Assembly: GCA_947044365.1 (NCBI GenBank)
Contig: OX345636.1
Span: 58,531,537-58,595,536, forward strand
Length of the DNA stretch: 64,000 nucleotides
DNA from: Petrosia ficiformis
Lineage: Eukaryota; Porifera; Demospongiae; Haplosclerida; Petrosiidae
Direction: 5' to 3'
Numbering within the stretch: position 1 is the stretch's first letter; the number at the start of each line of letters is the position of its first letter. The notes under the pieces are model-generated. The model ran no database searches, had not been told where the DNA came from, and saw only the letters and a list, made by a program, of their open reading frames with translations. Below, piece after piece: positions 1 to 12,300 of this stretch. The position numbers and the translations under genes are program-made.

Positions 1-420
1 AATGAACATCTACTACATGTACATGTAGATGGTACTACCATCATTACTGTAGTGTGTACATGTACAAATGAAGATCTACTACATGTACATGTACATGTAG
101 ATGGTACTATCATCATTATTGTAGTGTGTACATGCACAAATGAACATCTACTACATGTACATGTAGATGGTACTACCATCATTACTGTAGTGTGTACATA
201 TACAAATGAACATCTACTACATGTACATGTAGATGGTACTACCATCATTACTGTAGTGTGTACATGTACAAATGAACATCTACTACATGTACATGTAGAT
301 GGTACTACCATCATTATTGTAGTGTGTACATGTACAAATGAACATCTACTACATGTACATGTAGATGGTACTACCATCATTACTGTAGTGTGTACATGTA
401 CATGTACTACATGTACAGTT
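1..420. repeat. 66-bp minisatellite with TACATGTA core
   Basis: Six copies of a 66-bp unit begin near 1, 67, 139, 205, 271 and 337. The second is 72 bp because one extra ACATGT was added. Each copy holds the palindrome ACATGTACATGT and an inverted ATGGTACTACCAT. The array runs off the left edge. It reads open in one frame only because 66 is a multiple of 3, so it is not taken as coding. A diverged single copy lies at 3607-3690. Confidence 0.92.
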
Positions 421-534
421 ATTATAAAGTCAACAAGAAGATTTGTCACAGAGCCAATCAAATTCATTTGGTCATATGACTTTCACCAAAAGTAAATGTA
501 TTATAGTGTAACTGGACACTATACAGAACATTCA

Positions 535-670
535 GACACTTGCCTTGCTGTATTGCAATAACAAACACCCATTCTGGTTTCTGTGGCTTTATTAGATGAT
601 CTTCTATCCAACAAAGTAAGTTAGAATTCTGAATGTGTTCAAATTTTAAAGATATAATAAACCTATAAAA
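535..670 (+). repeat. Dispersed repeat family B, partial
   Basis: The block CTTGCCTTGCTG ... GCTTTATTAGATGATCTTCT ... AAGTAAGTTA resembles better copies near 7080-7420, 25040-25500 and 31875-32160, which share CGCCTTGCTGCTTTCCTG, AAGCATG and TTTCTTAGANGGTC. It is a diverged fragment with no ends visible. Confidence 0.45.
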
Positions 671-862
671 TGTTTTCAAAATCTCGCTCATGTAGTGTCA
701 TGGGAATTCATCAATTAATTGACATTATTCTGGACTATTACATTCTTGTTTGTATCACAGTTTCCCCAGATGCTTCCTAATTTTATCAATATAATTATCA
801 GCCATGCAAGACTATTATATACTATATACATTTAGTATGTATACAAGTACATCAGTATTTTT

Positions 863-965
863 GATAAGCTTATATGGCGCACCATTGGCCCAAGGAGCTT
901 CTTATTTGGCGCTGCACAGTTCTCTATTTGGGCCAGTGGTGCAGTTAATTACGATTATTTTGGAG
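863..965 (-). repeat. Dispersed repeat family A, inverted partial copy
   Basis: The sequence from ATAAGC(TT)ATATGG to AGTTAATTACGATTA is the reverse complement of the end of the copy at 6590-6800, including GCACCACTGGCCC and ACAGTTCTCT. Fuller forward copies lie at 6590, 46386 and 50000. Confidence 0.75.
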
Positions 966-1263
966 ACTTCACAATTTAGTCCACATCCGATGGAAGGAAA
1001 TACATAGAATACACCAGTGAACAAGACACAAAAACAAGATCTTGAGAGCATGAATATGATCATCGCTCTTTCAAGCCCAAAATGTGGGCTACCCCTGAAT
1101 GTCCCAAGAGGTGTCCTGTAATCATTTTTGAGCATTTTAGCCAAGACCGACCAGAAAGTATGTGCAAACCAATGTCTCCATTTTACTTAGCCATTAACGG
1201 ACTACTATTGGTTGCAAATAGTATAAGATAATGATTTTGCCCCTTTTTTGGGTAAATGTAATT

Positions 1264-1420
1264 GAAGGGGAAAGTATGTACTATTTTCAGACTTGCATGG
1301 GTTTTCTGGGATCCAGTAAACCCACACATGTACATGTATTCAAGAGAGTATTTGAAAGTGTAGCTGTAGTATTTCTCTTCCTGAATGAATGTATATCTGA
1401 TAGTGACATTACCCTCATGA
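1264..1420 (+). repeat. Dispersed repeat pair, copy 1
   Basis: Shares TGAAGGGGAAAGTA, GGGTTTTCTGGGATCCAGTA, CCCACACATGTA and TTTCTCTTCCTGAATGAATG with 3429-3580. The shared blocks are collinear and the same length, which indicates an old duplication or transposition. Confidence 0.75.
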
Positions 1421-3428
1421 TAAGACATAAACAGACTGATTGTTATACATTAAACATCTTTCCTGATACAGTACATAGACTATTCATAAATAAATCAAGT
1501 CTACCATTCTATTGTAAGCATTACTAGTATACAGTGTTCTGAACATGATTTTACTATTTGTGGTACATGGATTAATTTATTAAAAGATTTAATAGGTGTG
1601 GCTAAGTTTCTTGAATCATGGCAAAAGTTAGTAGGAAAACGATGAGTGATAGTGATGTAGGCTTAATTCCAGAGCTGAAATGATGGACCAGGACCGCTAC
1701 CAAAAAGCCTAGTGAAAACATACCCTGCTAGTATATTGTTTAATATACATGTATCTGTACGTTATAAGCGAGAACACACGGTTAAGGAGGACAATTTTCA
1801 GTCCCAATTGGCCTCTTGCCAATCTTTGTAGTTAAAAACCATCATCCTTTTTGTATAAATTGTAAGTACTGTGTACCTTACTGATCTGTCCATTCAACAA
1901 TAAACTGTTAACACTACAATTTAATGGGTTCTGTCTTCATGTAACCATTGTGTGATTATGTTATCATTATAATTATCATTATAATTATCATAACATTATT
2001 CTATACAGTATCATTGTTAGTATTGGGTGTGGTTTTATATTTTATAGAATCAAATGTGTTTCTATTTATAGTAGTGAATGGTTACATGAACAAACTGTCA
2101 GTTAATATCTCATTTGTAATTTATAATGTATGGATTGCCATCTTTTCAAGCTATCCTCTGAATTAATTCACATATTCTATAATCAATACATTTTCAGTGG
2201 TCCTAATGGTGTGGATGTTCCATTGTATATTGTGTTATATTTGGTGTTTATTATGTTAATAATTATGTTAGTGGAATTAGGAACTGATAGGCACATTGAT
2301 TTAAAAAATGGCACTCTAGCTTTGTAATGATATTCATAACTTTTATTAATTTTTAAAAACATATTTCAGTTACATGACAGCATAGTTTCCCCAGTATATA
2401 TAGTATTGCATATCGCTGCCAAAAATATTGTGATACGATATATTTGAAATAACCACATGTAGGTGAATGCAGGGTATTGAAAGTAAGTGTTAGCACTGAG
2501 CAGTTATATAATTCCATGGTGATTGTGGTAGGTTGCATTATTGAGATTTAAAAGGCTGTTTCACAGTGACATATATACATGTACATGTATATCCAATAAG
2601 GTTGTGTACTGGCAGTCTCTTATGCTATTGTCTTCACAATTGAATGCTATACAGGTGTTTTCTACTCAGTCGCTAACAAATGCAGCCCAGAAGAATTTGA
2701 GATGCTCAGCGCTATCTCTCTCTGTATGCATATAATATTATAATTATGTAGCTCTGACTTCAAGTAGTCTTGTTGTAGGTCTTCTTCTCATGATGTCATA
2801 TCTCTTCATTGAGATTCACACGTATGTATTTTTACAGGTGTATTTTTATTATGATCGATAATATAAAAAGCATACCGTACATGTAAATACACAATGTAAA
2901 GAGAATATAAATTATTATCGTCAATAATATAAAATGCATTTACAGACAAACACACTTGACTTATTAGGTTAAGGTCACTAATGCTCACAATAATAGTAGT
3001 ATTTATAATATATTTATATTTCATTAATCATGTGTGAATAGAATACTTTGAAATGGCTATATTTAGTTTCAACTATTAAACAATTCCGTTTGTTTAATTC
3101 ACTATGTACATGTGTATATGAATAAAATAATAGAGTCAAATTATACTTTCACATGTGACCTATACTTTCAAATGAAATAAGTAATGAATCTGTATAGGTG
3201 AGTATATCTTATAGTCACTATAAAACTATCATGATATCATAGAATCCTTGACTTGTTACTACAAATGCAATCAAAATGTGGAAGGCTACATCACTTGAAT
3301 GATAAAATGATAGATTTTCATAGCTTAATTAATAGTTTTTACAAAGCAGCTGACTATTAAAATAACATGTATATGGACAAAGTAATGGGAATATTGAAAG
3401 GGTGTCCTCTTCCTTTTGAGGATTTAAA

Positions 3429-3580
3429 TGAAGGGGAAAGTACATATATGTACTATTTTGGGTTTTCTGGGATCCAGTATACCCACACATGTATTCAAGA
3501 TTGTATTTGAGACGGTAGCTATAGTGTTTCTCTTCCTGAATGAATGTACAAAAGTATCAAACATAATGTCAATTGAAATG
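3429..3580 (+). repeat. Dispersed repeat pair, copy 2
   Basis: Second copy of the block at 1264-1420, collinear with it but diverged. It stops where a single diverged copy of the 66-bp minisatellite unit follows, at 3607-3690. Confidence 0.75.
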
Positions 3581-4784
3581 TATTGATGGCCATTTTTTGC
3601 AAGCCATCCTATATACATGTACAGTACATGTAGATGGTAGTACCATTATTACTGTAGTATGTACATTTACATGTACTACATGTACATGTACTATAGTATT
3701 ATAATAACAAGTACAAGTACTAATATGTACGTATGTATATTATACATACAGTATGAACATGTACTGTAGTCCTCAATAATAAGCTCACATAGCATTGTTG
3801 TAGTACACAAGTAGTACTCTACACTCCATAAAATGCTGAAAGAGCATATTATTATGCATACTACATTTAATAAAATAATAAACAGCAGTGACATTTGAGC
3901 TCCACCTTCTACTACTAACTAACTAACCTTTCTTTACCTCTACATATATAACTCTCCCTTTTTATATAACTAGAGTCTGTAACTTACATGTACTTTGCTG
4001 GAAAGAAGAGTTGTTAAGAACGCTATACATGTATAAATGTTAAATGTACATGTATGATGCACTATCAGCAGGAAGATAGCAAGGCAGGTGCTTAAAAGTT
4101 TAGTAGTCTAAAGGGCAACACTCACACCTTTGCTTATACCTGTGTAACTTCATATTTTACACAACACAGACTTCTAACTTCCTTAATTAGACAGGGGAGC
4201 TTCTAACAAAGTCATAGATACCAAATACATGTATCTGTACAAGTATATGTACATGTACATGCTTCATTAGTCAGAGGAAAGCAGCAAAGGGAGTGTTTGA
4301 AAGTGCAGTGGTCAGTACCAACAGCCACGAGGCTATAATAGTGCACTATGCGTTGTACATGTACGTATGTACAGTGTACATATTAAAATTAAAATGTTAC
4401 CATAGTTAGTAGTTAACATGGTGCAACATACTTAGTACATACATGTACATGTACGTACTACAATAACACTGTGTGAACTTTTTATTGAGGGCTACTGTAT
4501 ACAAGAATGTGTACACATGTATGTGTCTAGTAATTACACGTAGTCTGATGGCATTGCGTCTTCACTGGTAGGAGGAAGGGTCTGGGACATATATGTACAT
4601 ACACATGTATATAATACATGTACTATAATACATGTACCAGATTACTCCACTTCAAACCACAAGCTCCACATCACATGTAACAAATACAATGTTCAATGTG
4701 AATAATATTCTTTGTATTATACATTATAACTGGTATAACAATTGAGAGGGTATAAAACCCAGAATGGAATGAAACTGAATGTGG

Positions 4785-5330
4785 AATGGAATGGAACGGA
4801 ACTGGAAGTTGATAACTATTATTATATGGTTGGTAATTGAATTTATTAAGTAATTTTAAATTATATCATGCACAAAAAAAAAACAAACAAAGTCTGTACC
4901 TTTATTAGTGGAATATTTGTCTACCAATAATGATCAATCTCAATATTGACATACAACCATACAAAAGTAGTTACATCATATATAGTAATTTATTAAGTAA
5001 CTTAACAAGTGCATAGGTAACAAAGTATCTACATAAGTGATATATAGCAACTCATTATAAATAAATAAGTAACTTCATATGAATAGTCTCATCACTAGAA
5101 TCTTTACATTTGGTAGATGAATCTTCCAAGATACACACTTAGATATTTTGAATGGTGGTGGTGATGAAGATGATGACAGAGAGTCATACTCATCGCTACA
5201 AATTAAAATGAGTTCAGAAGTCATTCCTCTCTTGCTTCCACATTTGTCTTTTTGCACATACTAATAATATTAAGATTAAATAATTTTATTTAATGTAGTT
5301 ATTAATTTCCGGTTCCGTTCTGTTCCAAGT
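4785..5330. mobile_element. Candidate foldback element
   Basis: The left end (GGAATGGAACGGAACTGGAA) is an imperfect inverted match to the right end (CCGGTTCCGTTCTGTTCC). The spacing fits a small DNA-transposon remnant, but the repeats are degenerate and no target duplication is evident. Confidence 0.3.
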
Positions 5331-5404
5331 TTTCTACCTTCCCATCAAAATTATATTATACATGTAACCAAATTTTATTAAACACTTACCTTTAGTCACT
5401 CACT

Positions 5405-5512
5405 ATTCAGCCATTTTGTACAGGAAGCCAACAAAATGTGGAATTAATGATATCTCATCCTGGATACCAAATTTGATTGACTTCCTGTACAAAATAGCGG
5501 AGCTAACCATTT
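5405..5512. repeat. Short inverted repeat around a ~70-bp loop
   Basis: GCCATTTTGTACAGGAAG near the left end pairs with CTTCCTGTACAAAATAGC near the right end. It may be a tiny MITE or a foldback. Confidence 0.6.
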
Positions 5513-6271
5513 GATCAAAATTATTTTGTGGTAGAGTACAGCTTGTTCATTTTTGTAATTCAGTCACTATTGTCCAGCCCTAATTAATACACACTTACAA
5601 AGCAAGTAACCCCACCTCAATCAACCTTCCAGCTTGTAAAAGTCTGATATACATGTACATATATACACTTGTCCTCAGACCACTTCCTCATATGTAAAGT
5701 GAGTGGTAACACCAGACTATCTAGTAATTATACAATAACACCTTAGCTCACTATGTAGTTGATAATCTTTTCACTGAGTACATACATTACTCAATGAATG
5801 AACCTTCCATAGTAGATTCTTAATCTGTCATACATGTACATGTAATTATATAAATTATAATATTTAGTATATAACCAATGATATAACAAAACATTCACAT
5901 ATTATCCATTGACTACATTACTGATATGAATGTACACTTGAATTGAGCTAATTATAAACCTGATACTATTTAAATATCATTAAAAGGACATTGTTTGTAT
6001 AAATTATAATTATATGTAAATTATGTATAATAATTATCTCTTGGTAGAGATGTTTACATGTTAGTTTTCACAAACTCATCTTTAGGAATTTACTGTCACA
6101 AACTTATTATATTTAGGAATCTATTATTAAATTATATTCATAATATTTTATATATAAGTATGTACATGTAAATATACTGTATAATTATAATATAGATAAT
6201 AAGTGTGATTATATTTTACAGATATTTAAAATCACACTTATAATTGCTTCATTACATGTCATTATTTACAG

Positions 6272-6346
6272 CGTGGATATACAGCTCTGGATTTAGCAAA
6301 AAGTGAAGGATATGAAGGATGTGTGCATATACTGGAAGAGGCTATG
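6272..6346 (+). CDS. Ankyrin-repeat exon of the kinase gene
   Basis: Between TTTACAG and GTGTGT lie 25 open codons reading [16 protein letters not shown], then CVHILEEAM. The GYTALDLA turn and first helix, followed by a hydrophobic second helix, are the ankyrin signature. It starts and ends in phase 0 and is too short to show as an ORF. Confidence 0.75.
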
Positions 6347-9300
6347 GTGTGTAAAATAATTGTCATTACATGAATATAATGTATAATGTATATTTACATC
6401 ACTACACTATCAGGGTTTCATTTAGAGGGGGTTGTGGTGGGAGGTGTCATTTGCCCCCCCCCCCCCTTGCTAGAGTTTTGCACATCTTTAATTTTTTTTT
6501 CCAATATGCACACTATTATAGCCCTCTATGTCACCCCTCTAAAGTTATTTAAATTCACACTTCAACAAATTTTCTAAATGAAAACCTGACAATCAGAGTT
6601 TTTGATAAGGTTTGAAGCATGGGCCAAATTGGCTCAAAAATGTTTAGTGTGTGCGCGTTGGAAAAACATCTTGAGCCAATTAATAAAGGCTTAATGCTGT
6701 TAGTGACAATATAATCATAATTAACTTCGCCACTGGCTTGAAGAGAGAACTGTGAAGTGCCCAAAAAAAGAAGCTCCATGGGCCAGTGGTGCACCATATG
6801 TGCTTATCGAAAACACTGCTGTCTATACTATATACCCGTATGGGTATACATTTTCGAGGTGTTTAATTTTCGCATTTTCAGCTTTTGTAGGGGTTTCATT
6901 TTCGCAGTTGGGATAATTATTATTAACCTGTTTGCAATTATTCCTGTTTGTGGGCATGGTGCAAAAGAAATTTATTGACATAATAATTCTGATTCCAAAT
7001 ATAGGATGAAATCATGGAATAAAAAAGAAACTGACATGCTCACAACATGAAGATGTTTATTTAGTTTAAAGCAGCCCAAAAATCGAAGCTACTTGCCTAA
7101 CAAAAGTGATAAAGAGACGCTAATTGTGGGTGTTACCACTAGACTACTTAATACTCGCCTTGCTGCTTTCCTGTAGCCAGCGAAGCATGTTTGTTGTATA
7201 CACAGCTTTCTTAGATGGTCTTCTGTCTAATTAAGTGGGTTAAAAGTCACTGGTATTTAAAATGCAAAAATTATGCAGGCGAGTATAGAGGTGGGTGTAG
7301 CCCTGGAACTATTAAATTTTCAAGCGCTCACCTTACTCTCTTCCTGCTGATAATAAAGCATTAGGCAATCACCTGTGAAGGCACAATTTCTGACAAAGGA
7401 ACATTGGGATCCAAAACATCATCAACAGGATGAAGGTATCTGAGCAAAGCCATGATCGTACATGTTTCACACTTGCGTACACGTGTAAAAAAAAGTGGGT
7501 GTGGTGAAAAAAATTAAAATTTCAAGAGAATTTAATTTTGTGGGAGCCAAAGCATAGCGAAAACAGCGAAATTTAGTCCCCCTCGAAAATTTATACCCAT
7601 ACGGACATTTCTGATTACCTATACATAATATAGTTCTACCACACAATCTATTGCTCTATGTGTACAATATTTATATATTCCTAATCATATAATCTAAACC
7701 TACTCATATTTGTATAGTGATTATGTTTATTATTAGTACATTAAAAAGTCTGACTCTGTTACTAGTATTGAGATTTGGTAATTATTTCCTTTTAGAAGAA
7801 TCAAAAAGTTGATAAGCATTTGGATAAACCTGGTAAGTAAATATGGTATTGTTTTATTGGTTATATACACATGTACATGTAGATTGTATTATTAGTAATT
7901 GTTGTAATGATTGTAATAGTTATCAGGTCTGGTCTTTGGCCGGGTTGTATTAAGTACTTTCTAGACTTAAGCACAGCTAGTTTATGAAGTTCTTTAATTG
8001 AAGTGCTTCAAACCCCATTGTCAATTTAAGCACAAGCTCTTATGTTTGTGCTTAAGCACAAGTGTTAATTGTCAGTGCTTGTGCTTGTGCTTATAGTACA
8101 TGTACATTGTACATGTATATTCTGCAAATATTCATATTGATCACTTTTCCTTGCAACTAAAAGGGTATACAACTTTCAAAACCTTATCAGTACATGTGTG
8201 ATAGCAGGTGTATCATCAAAACAATGGCAGCTGTAGTAGCAAAGAAGCTACCCATAATATTTGAACAATTAATGTTTATTAGGTCTAATTAAACAATGAA
8301 ATAACTACATGTAGTATAACTGTTGCTAGTTTAAATGATTTCATTGAAAATGCTTTAAAGTAATTAAGTACTCTAACAAAGGGCTTGTGCTTGTGCTTGT
8401 GCTTGTGCTTCTACTTCTACTTCTACTTGTGCTTGTGCTTGTGCTTCTACTTGTGCTTATACTTGTACTTGTATTTGTGCTTGTACTTGTGCTTGTACTT
8501 GTGCTTGTCCTTGTGCTTGTACTTGTATTTGTGCTTGTGCTTGTGCTTGTGCTTATACTTGTATTTGTGCTTGTACATGTACTTGTGCTTGTACTTGCGC
8601 TTTTGCTTGTACTTGTGCTTGTACTTGTGTTTGTGCTTGTGCTTGTGCTTGTACTTGTGCTTGTGTTTGTGCTTGTACTTATACTTGTATTTGTGCTTGT
8701 ACTTGTGCTTGTACTTGTGCTTGTATTTGTGCTTGTGCTTGTACTTGTACTTGTATTTGTGCTTGTGCTTGTACTTGTGCTTGTGCTTGTACTTGTACTT
8801 GTGCTTGTGCTTGTCCTTGTGCTTGTACTTGTATTTGTGCTTGTGCTTGTGCTTGTGCTTATACTTGTATTTGTGCTTGTACATGTACTTGTGCTTGTAC
8901 TTGTGCTTTTGCTTGTACTTGTGCTTGTACTTGTGTTTGTGCTTGTGCTTGTACTTGTGCTTGTGCTTGTGCTTGTACTTGTGCTTCTGCTTCTGCTTGT
9001 ACTTATACTTGTATTTGTGCTTGTACTTGTGCTTGTACTTGTGCTTGTATTTGTGCTTGTGCTTGTACTTGTACTTGTATTTGTGCTTGTGCTTGTACTT
9101 GTGCTTGTGCTTGTACTTGTGCTTTTGCTTGTACTTGTGCTTGTGTTTGTGCTTGTGCTTGTACTTACATGTATACTTGTGCTTGTGTTTGTGCTTGTGC
9201 TTGTACTTGTATTTGTACTTGTACTTGTGCTTGTATTTGTGCTTGTACTTGTACTAATACTTGTACTTCTGCTTGTGCTTGTACTTATACCTGTACTTGT

Positions 9301-12300
9301 GCATGTTTTTGTGTTTGTGCTTGTATTTGTACTGGTACTTGTGCTTGTACTTGTGCTTGTGCTTGTACTTGTACTAATACTTGTACTTGTGCTTGTGCTT
9401 GTATTTGTACTTGTGCATGTGCTTGTGCTTGTGCTTGTGCTTGTACTTGTACTAATACTTGTACTTGTACTTGTACTTATACTTGTACTTGTGCTTGTAT
9501 TTGTGCTTATACTTGTACTAATACTTGTACTTGTGCTTGAACATGTGCTTGTACTAATACTTGTACTAATACTTGTACTTGTGCTTGTGTTTGTGCTTGT
9601 ACTTGTACTAATACTTGTACTTGTGCTTGTGCTTGTACTTGTACTAATACTTGTACTTGTGCTTGTGCTTGTGCTTGTAGTTGTACTTATACTTGTACTT
9701 GTGCTTGTATTTGTGCTTGTACTTGTACTTGTACTTGTATTTGTGCTTGTACTTGTACTTGTACTTGTATTTGTGCTTGTGCTTGTACTTGTACTTGTAT
9801 TTGTGCTTGTGCTTGTGCTTGTGGTTGTGCTTGTGCTTGTACTTGTGCTTGTACTTGTGCTTTTGCTTGTACTTGTACTTATACCTGTACTTGTGCATGT
9901 TTTTGTGTTTGTGCTTGTATTTGTACTGGTACTTATGCTTGTACTTGTGCTTGTGCTTGTACTTGTACTAATACTTGTACTTGTGCTCGTGCTTGTATTT
10001 GTACTTGTGCATGTGCTTGTGCTTGTGCTTGTGCTTGTACTTGTACTAATACTTGTACTTGTACTTGTGCTTGTATTTGTGCTTGTACTTGTACTAATAC
10101 TTGTACTTGTGCTTGTGTTTGTGCTTGTGCTTGTACTTATACTTGTACTTGTGCTTGTGTTTGTGCTTGTGCTTGTACTTACATGTATACTTGTGCTTTT
10201 GTTTGTGCTTGTGCTTGTACTTGTATTTGTACTTGTACTTGTGCTTGTGTTTGTGCTTGTACTTGTACTAATACTTGTACTTCTGCTTGTGCTTGTACTT
10301 ATACCTGTACTTGTGCATGTTTTTGTGTTTGTGCTTGTATTTGTACTGGTACTTGTGCTTGTACTTGTGCTTGTGCTTGTACTTGTACTAATACTTGTAC
10401 TTGTGCTTGTGCTTGTATTTTACTTGTGCATGTGCTTGTGCTTGTGCTTGTGCTTGTACTTGTACTAATACTTGTACTTGTACTTGTACTTATACTTGTA
10501 CTTGTGCTTGTATTTGTGCTTATACTTGTACTAATACTTGTACTTGTGCTTGAACATGTGCTTGTACTAATACTTGTACTAATACTTGTACTTGTGCTTG
10601 TGTTTGTGCTTGTACTTGTACTAATACTTGTACTTGTGCTTGTGCTTGTACTTGTACTAATACTTGTACTTGTGCTTGTGCTTGTGCTTGTAGTTGTACT
10701 TATACTTGTACTTGTGCTTGTATTTGTGCTTGTACTTGTACTTGTACTTGTATTTGTGCTTGTACTTGTACTTGTACTTGTATTTGTGCTTGTGCTTGTA
10801 CTTGTACTTGTATTTGTGCTTGTGCTTGTGCTTGTGCTTGTGCTTGTACTTGTACTTGTACTTGTATTTGTGCTTGTGCTTGTGCTTGTGCTTGTGCTTG
10901 TGCTTGTGCTTGTGCTTGTACTTGTGCTTGTACTTGTATTTGAGCTTGTACTTGTATTTGTGCTTGTGCTTGACGTAATTTAAAAGTGCTTGCACTTGTA
11001 CTTAAGCACTTTTCCAAAGTGCTTCACACAACCCTGGTCTTAGAGTGGGCAACCTTTGGATTTACCCAGGATCCCCAACATACCACAGAAAGAATGGGCC
11101 TGGAATGGATCGTTTTGTAATTTACAAATGACTAATCACTTCTTGTCTAGATAATAAATTGATTTAACAACAGTATTCAATTGATTTTAAAGCATAAAAA
11201 TCTGATTTCTGTAGTATAACATCATACTCACATAATAACAAGTTAATTAAGGACATAATATAATAAGTGACCACACCATCATGAATAAATTATTATCTAG
11301 GATCATTACTACTATTGTAGTCTTGTGTAGCCAAGCACTGCAACTCTACGAGTGACTCCCTGAGTCTTGTCACATGACTCTTGACATTACAATTCTAATT
11401 AAGCTAATTTTTCAAAATACAGATAATCAACGTAACATTTGCATGTGTGGAACAGTCTCCCGTCACCTTCAATACAACCCACATTACTTGAGTAGGTGTT
11501 TAAAATGGCAAAGCAGCAAAAAAGAAAATTATATAGTCATGTCTTTAAACACGCGTCTTACACTAAATATCATTATCTATAGCTCAAGAGTTAGTTGACC
11601 AATAGCTAAGATATTATACTATATAGATATTGAAATTCCTGAGAGAAGCACAGTTTGTCTGGAAGCTCTATTTGAACTAATTATGTTTTCTTTAATTTTA
11701 TTGTTTATCCATACAGTATAATAACTTATCTATTTGTCCACTAACTCTTGGATTATAGATAATCATATTTATAAGCATTTAAAGTCATGTCTATGAATTA
11801 TTGCTGCTTCTCCATTTTAAACACCTACTCAAGTTAAGTGGGTTGCACCTAAGGACTACTGATATATCTCTGATCAAACACTATCCATACAGTGTATTAG
11901 ACCATCTCTTGATCATAGAGAGGAGGGGCTTGCTACACAAGACTAGCGTTCAAAATATGCAAATATTTCTGTCCCAGACCAATAAATAATCCCTTAAAGT
12001 TTTAAGTTTTATAGTTTGTATTAATACATGTATATTAGTTATATTAGGTGTTTTGGTTGTATGAATTGTATTGTAATACTGATTTTTTTAAAACTTTTTT
12101 TTCCATTTGCAGACATTAATCGAAAAGATTCCATGCCAAAGAAGCCTGAAGCAGTGCCAGGTACTAAATACACTTCCAATGTTTTCATAGTAAATAAGTA
12201 CAATATCTTATACATTGTACATAGCTACATTTAGAAAAGTTACCAAGGATAGCAAAACAGGTGTTTGTCAAAATAAAGGGGAGCAAACCCCTCATCTGTT

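Larger units (their letters stand above)
421..6271. other. No gene recognised; repeat-rich flank
   Basis: No exon with convincing protein resemblance was found on either strand. The stretch holds scattered TACATGTA runs, A/T-rich tracts and the dispersed repeats listed separately. The missing 5' exons of the ankyrin/kinase gene could lie here but were not recognised. Confidence 0.5.

Noticed and set aside
52..495. 147-codon ORF at the left edge
   Set aside because: It follows the 66-bp minisatellite frame; no protein-like features.
8385..10995. Very long open frames (up to 693 codons) of Leu-Val, Cys-Leu-Tyr or Lys-His repeats
   Set aside because: They arise from a hexamer repeat whose period is a multiple of 3; several frames on both strands are open at once.
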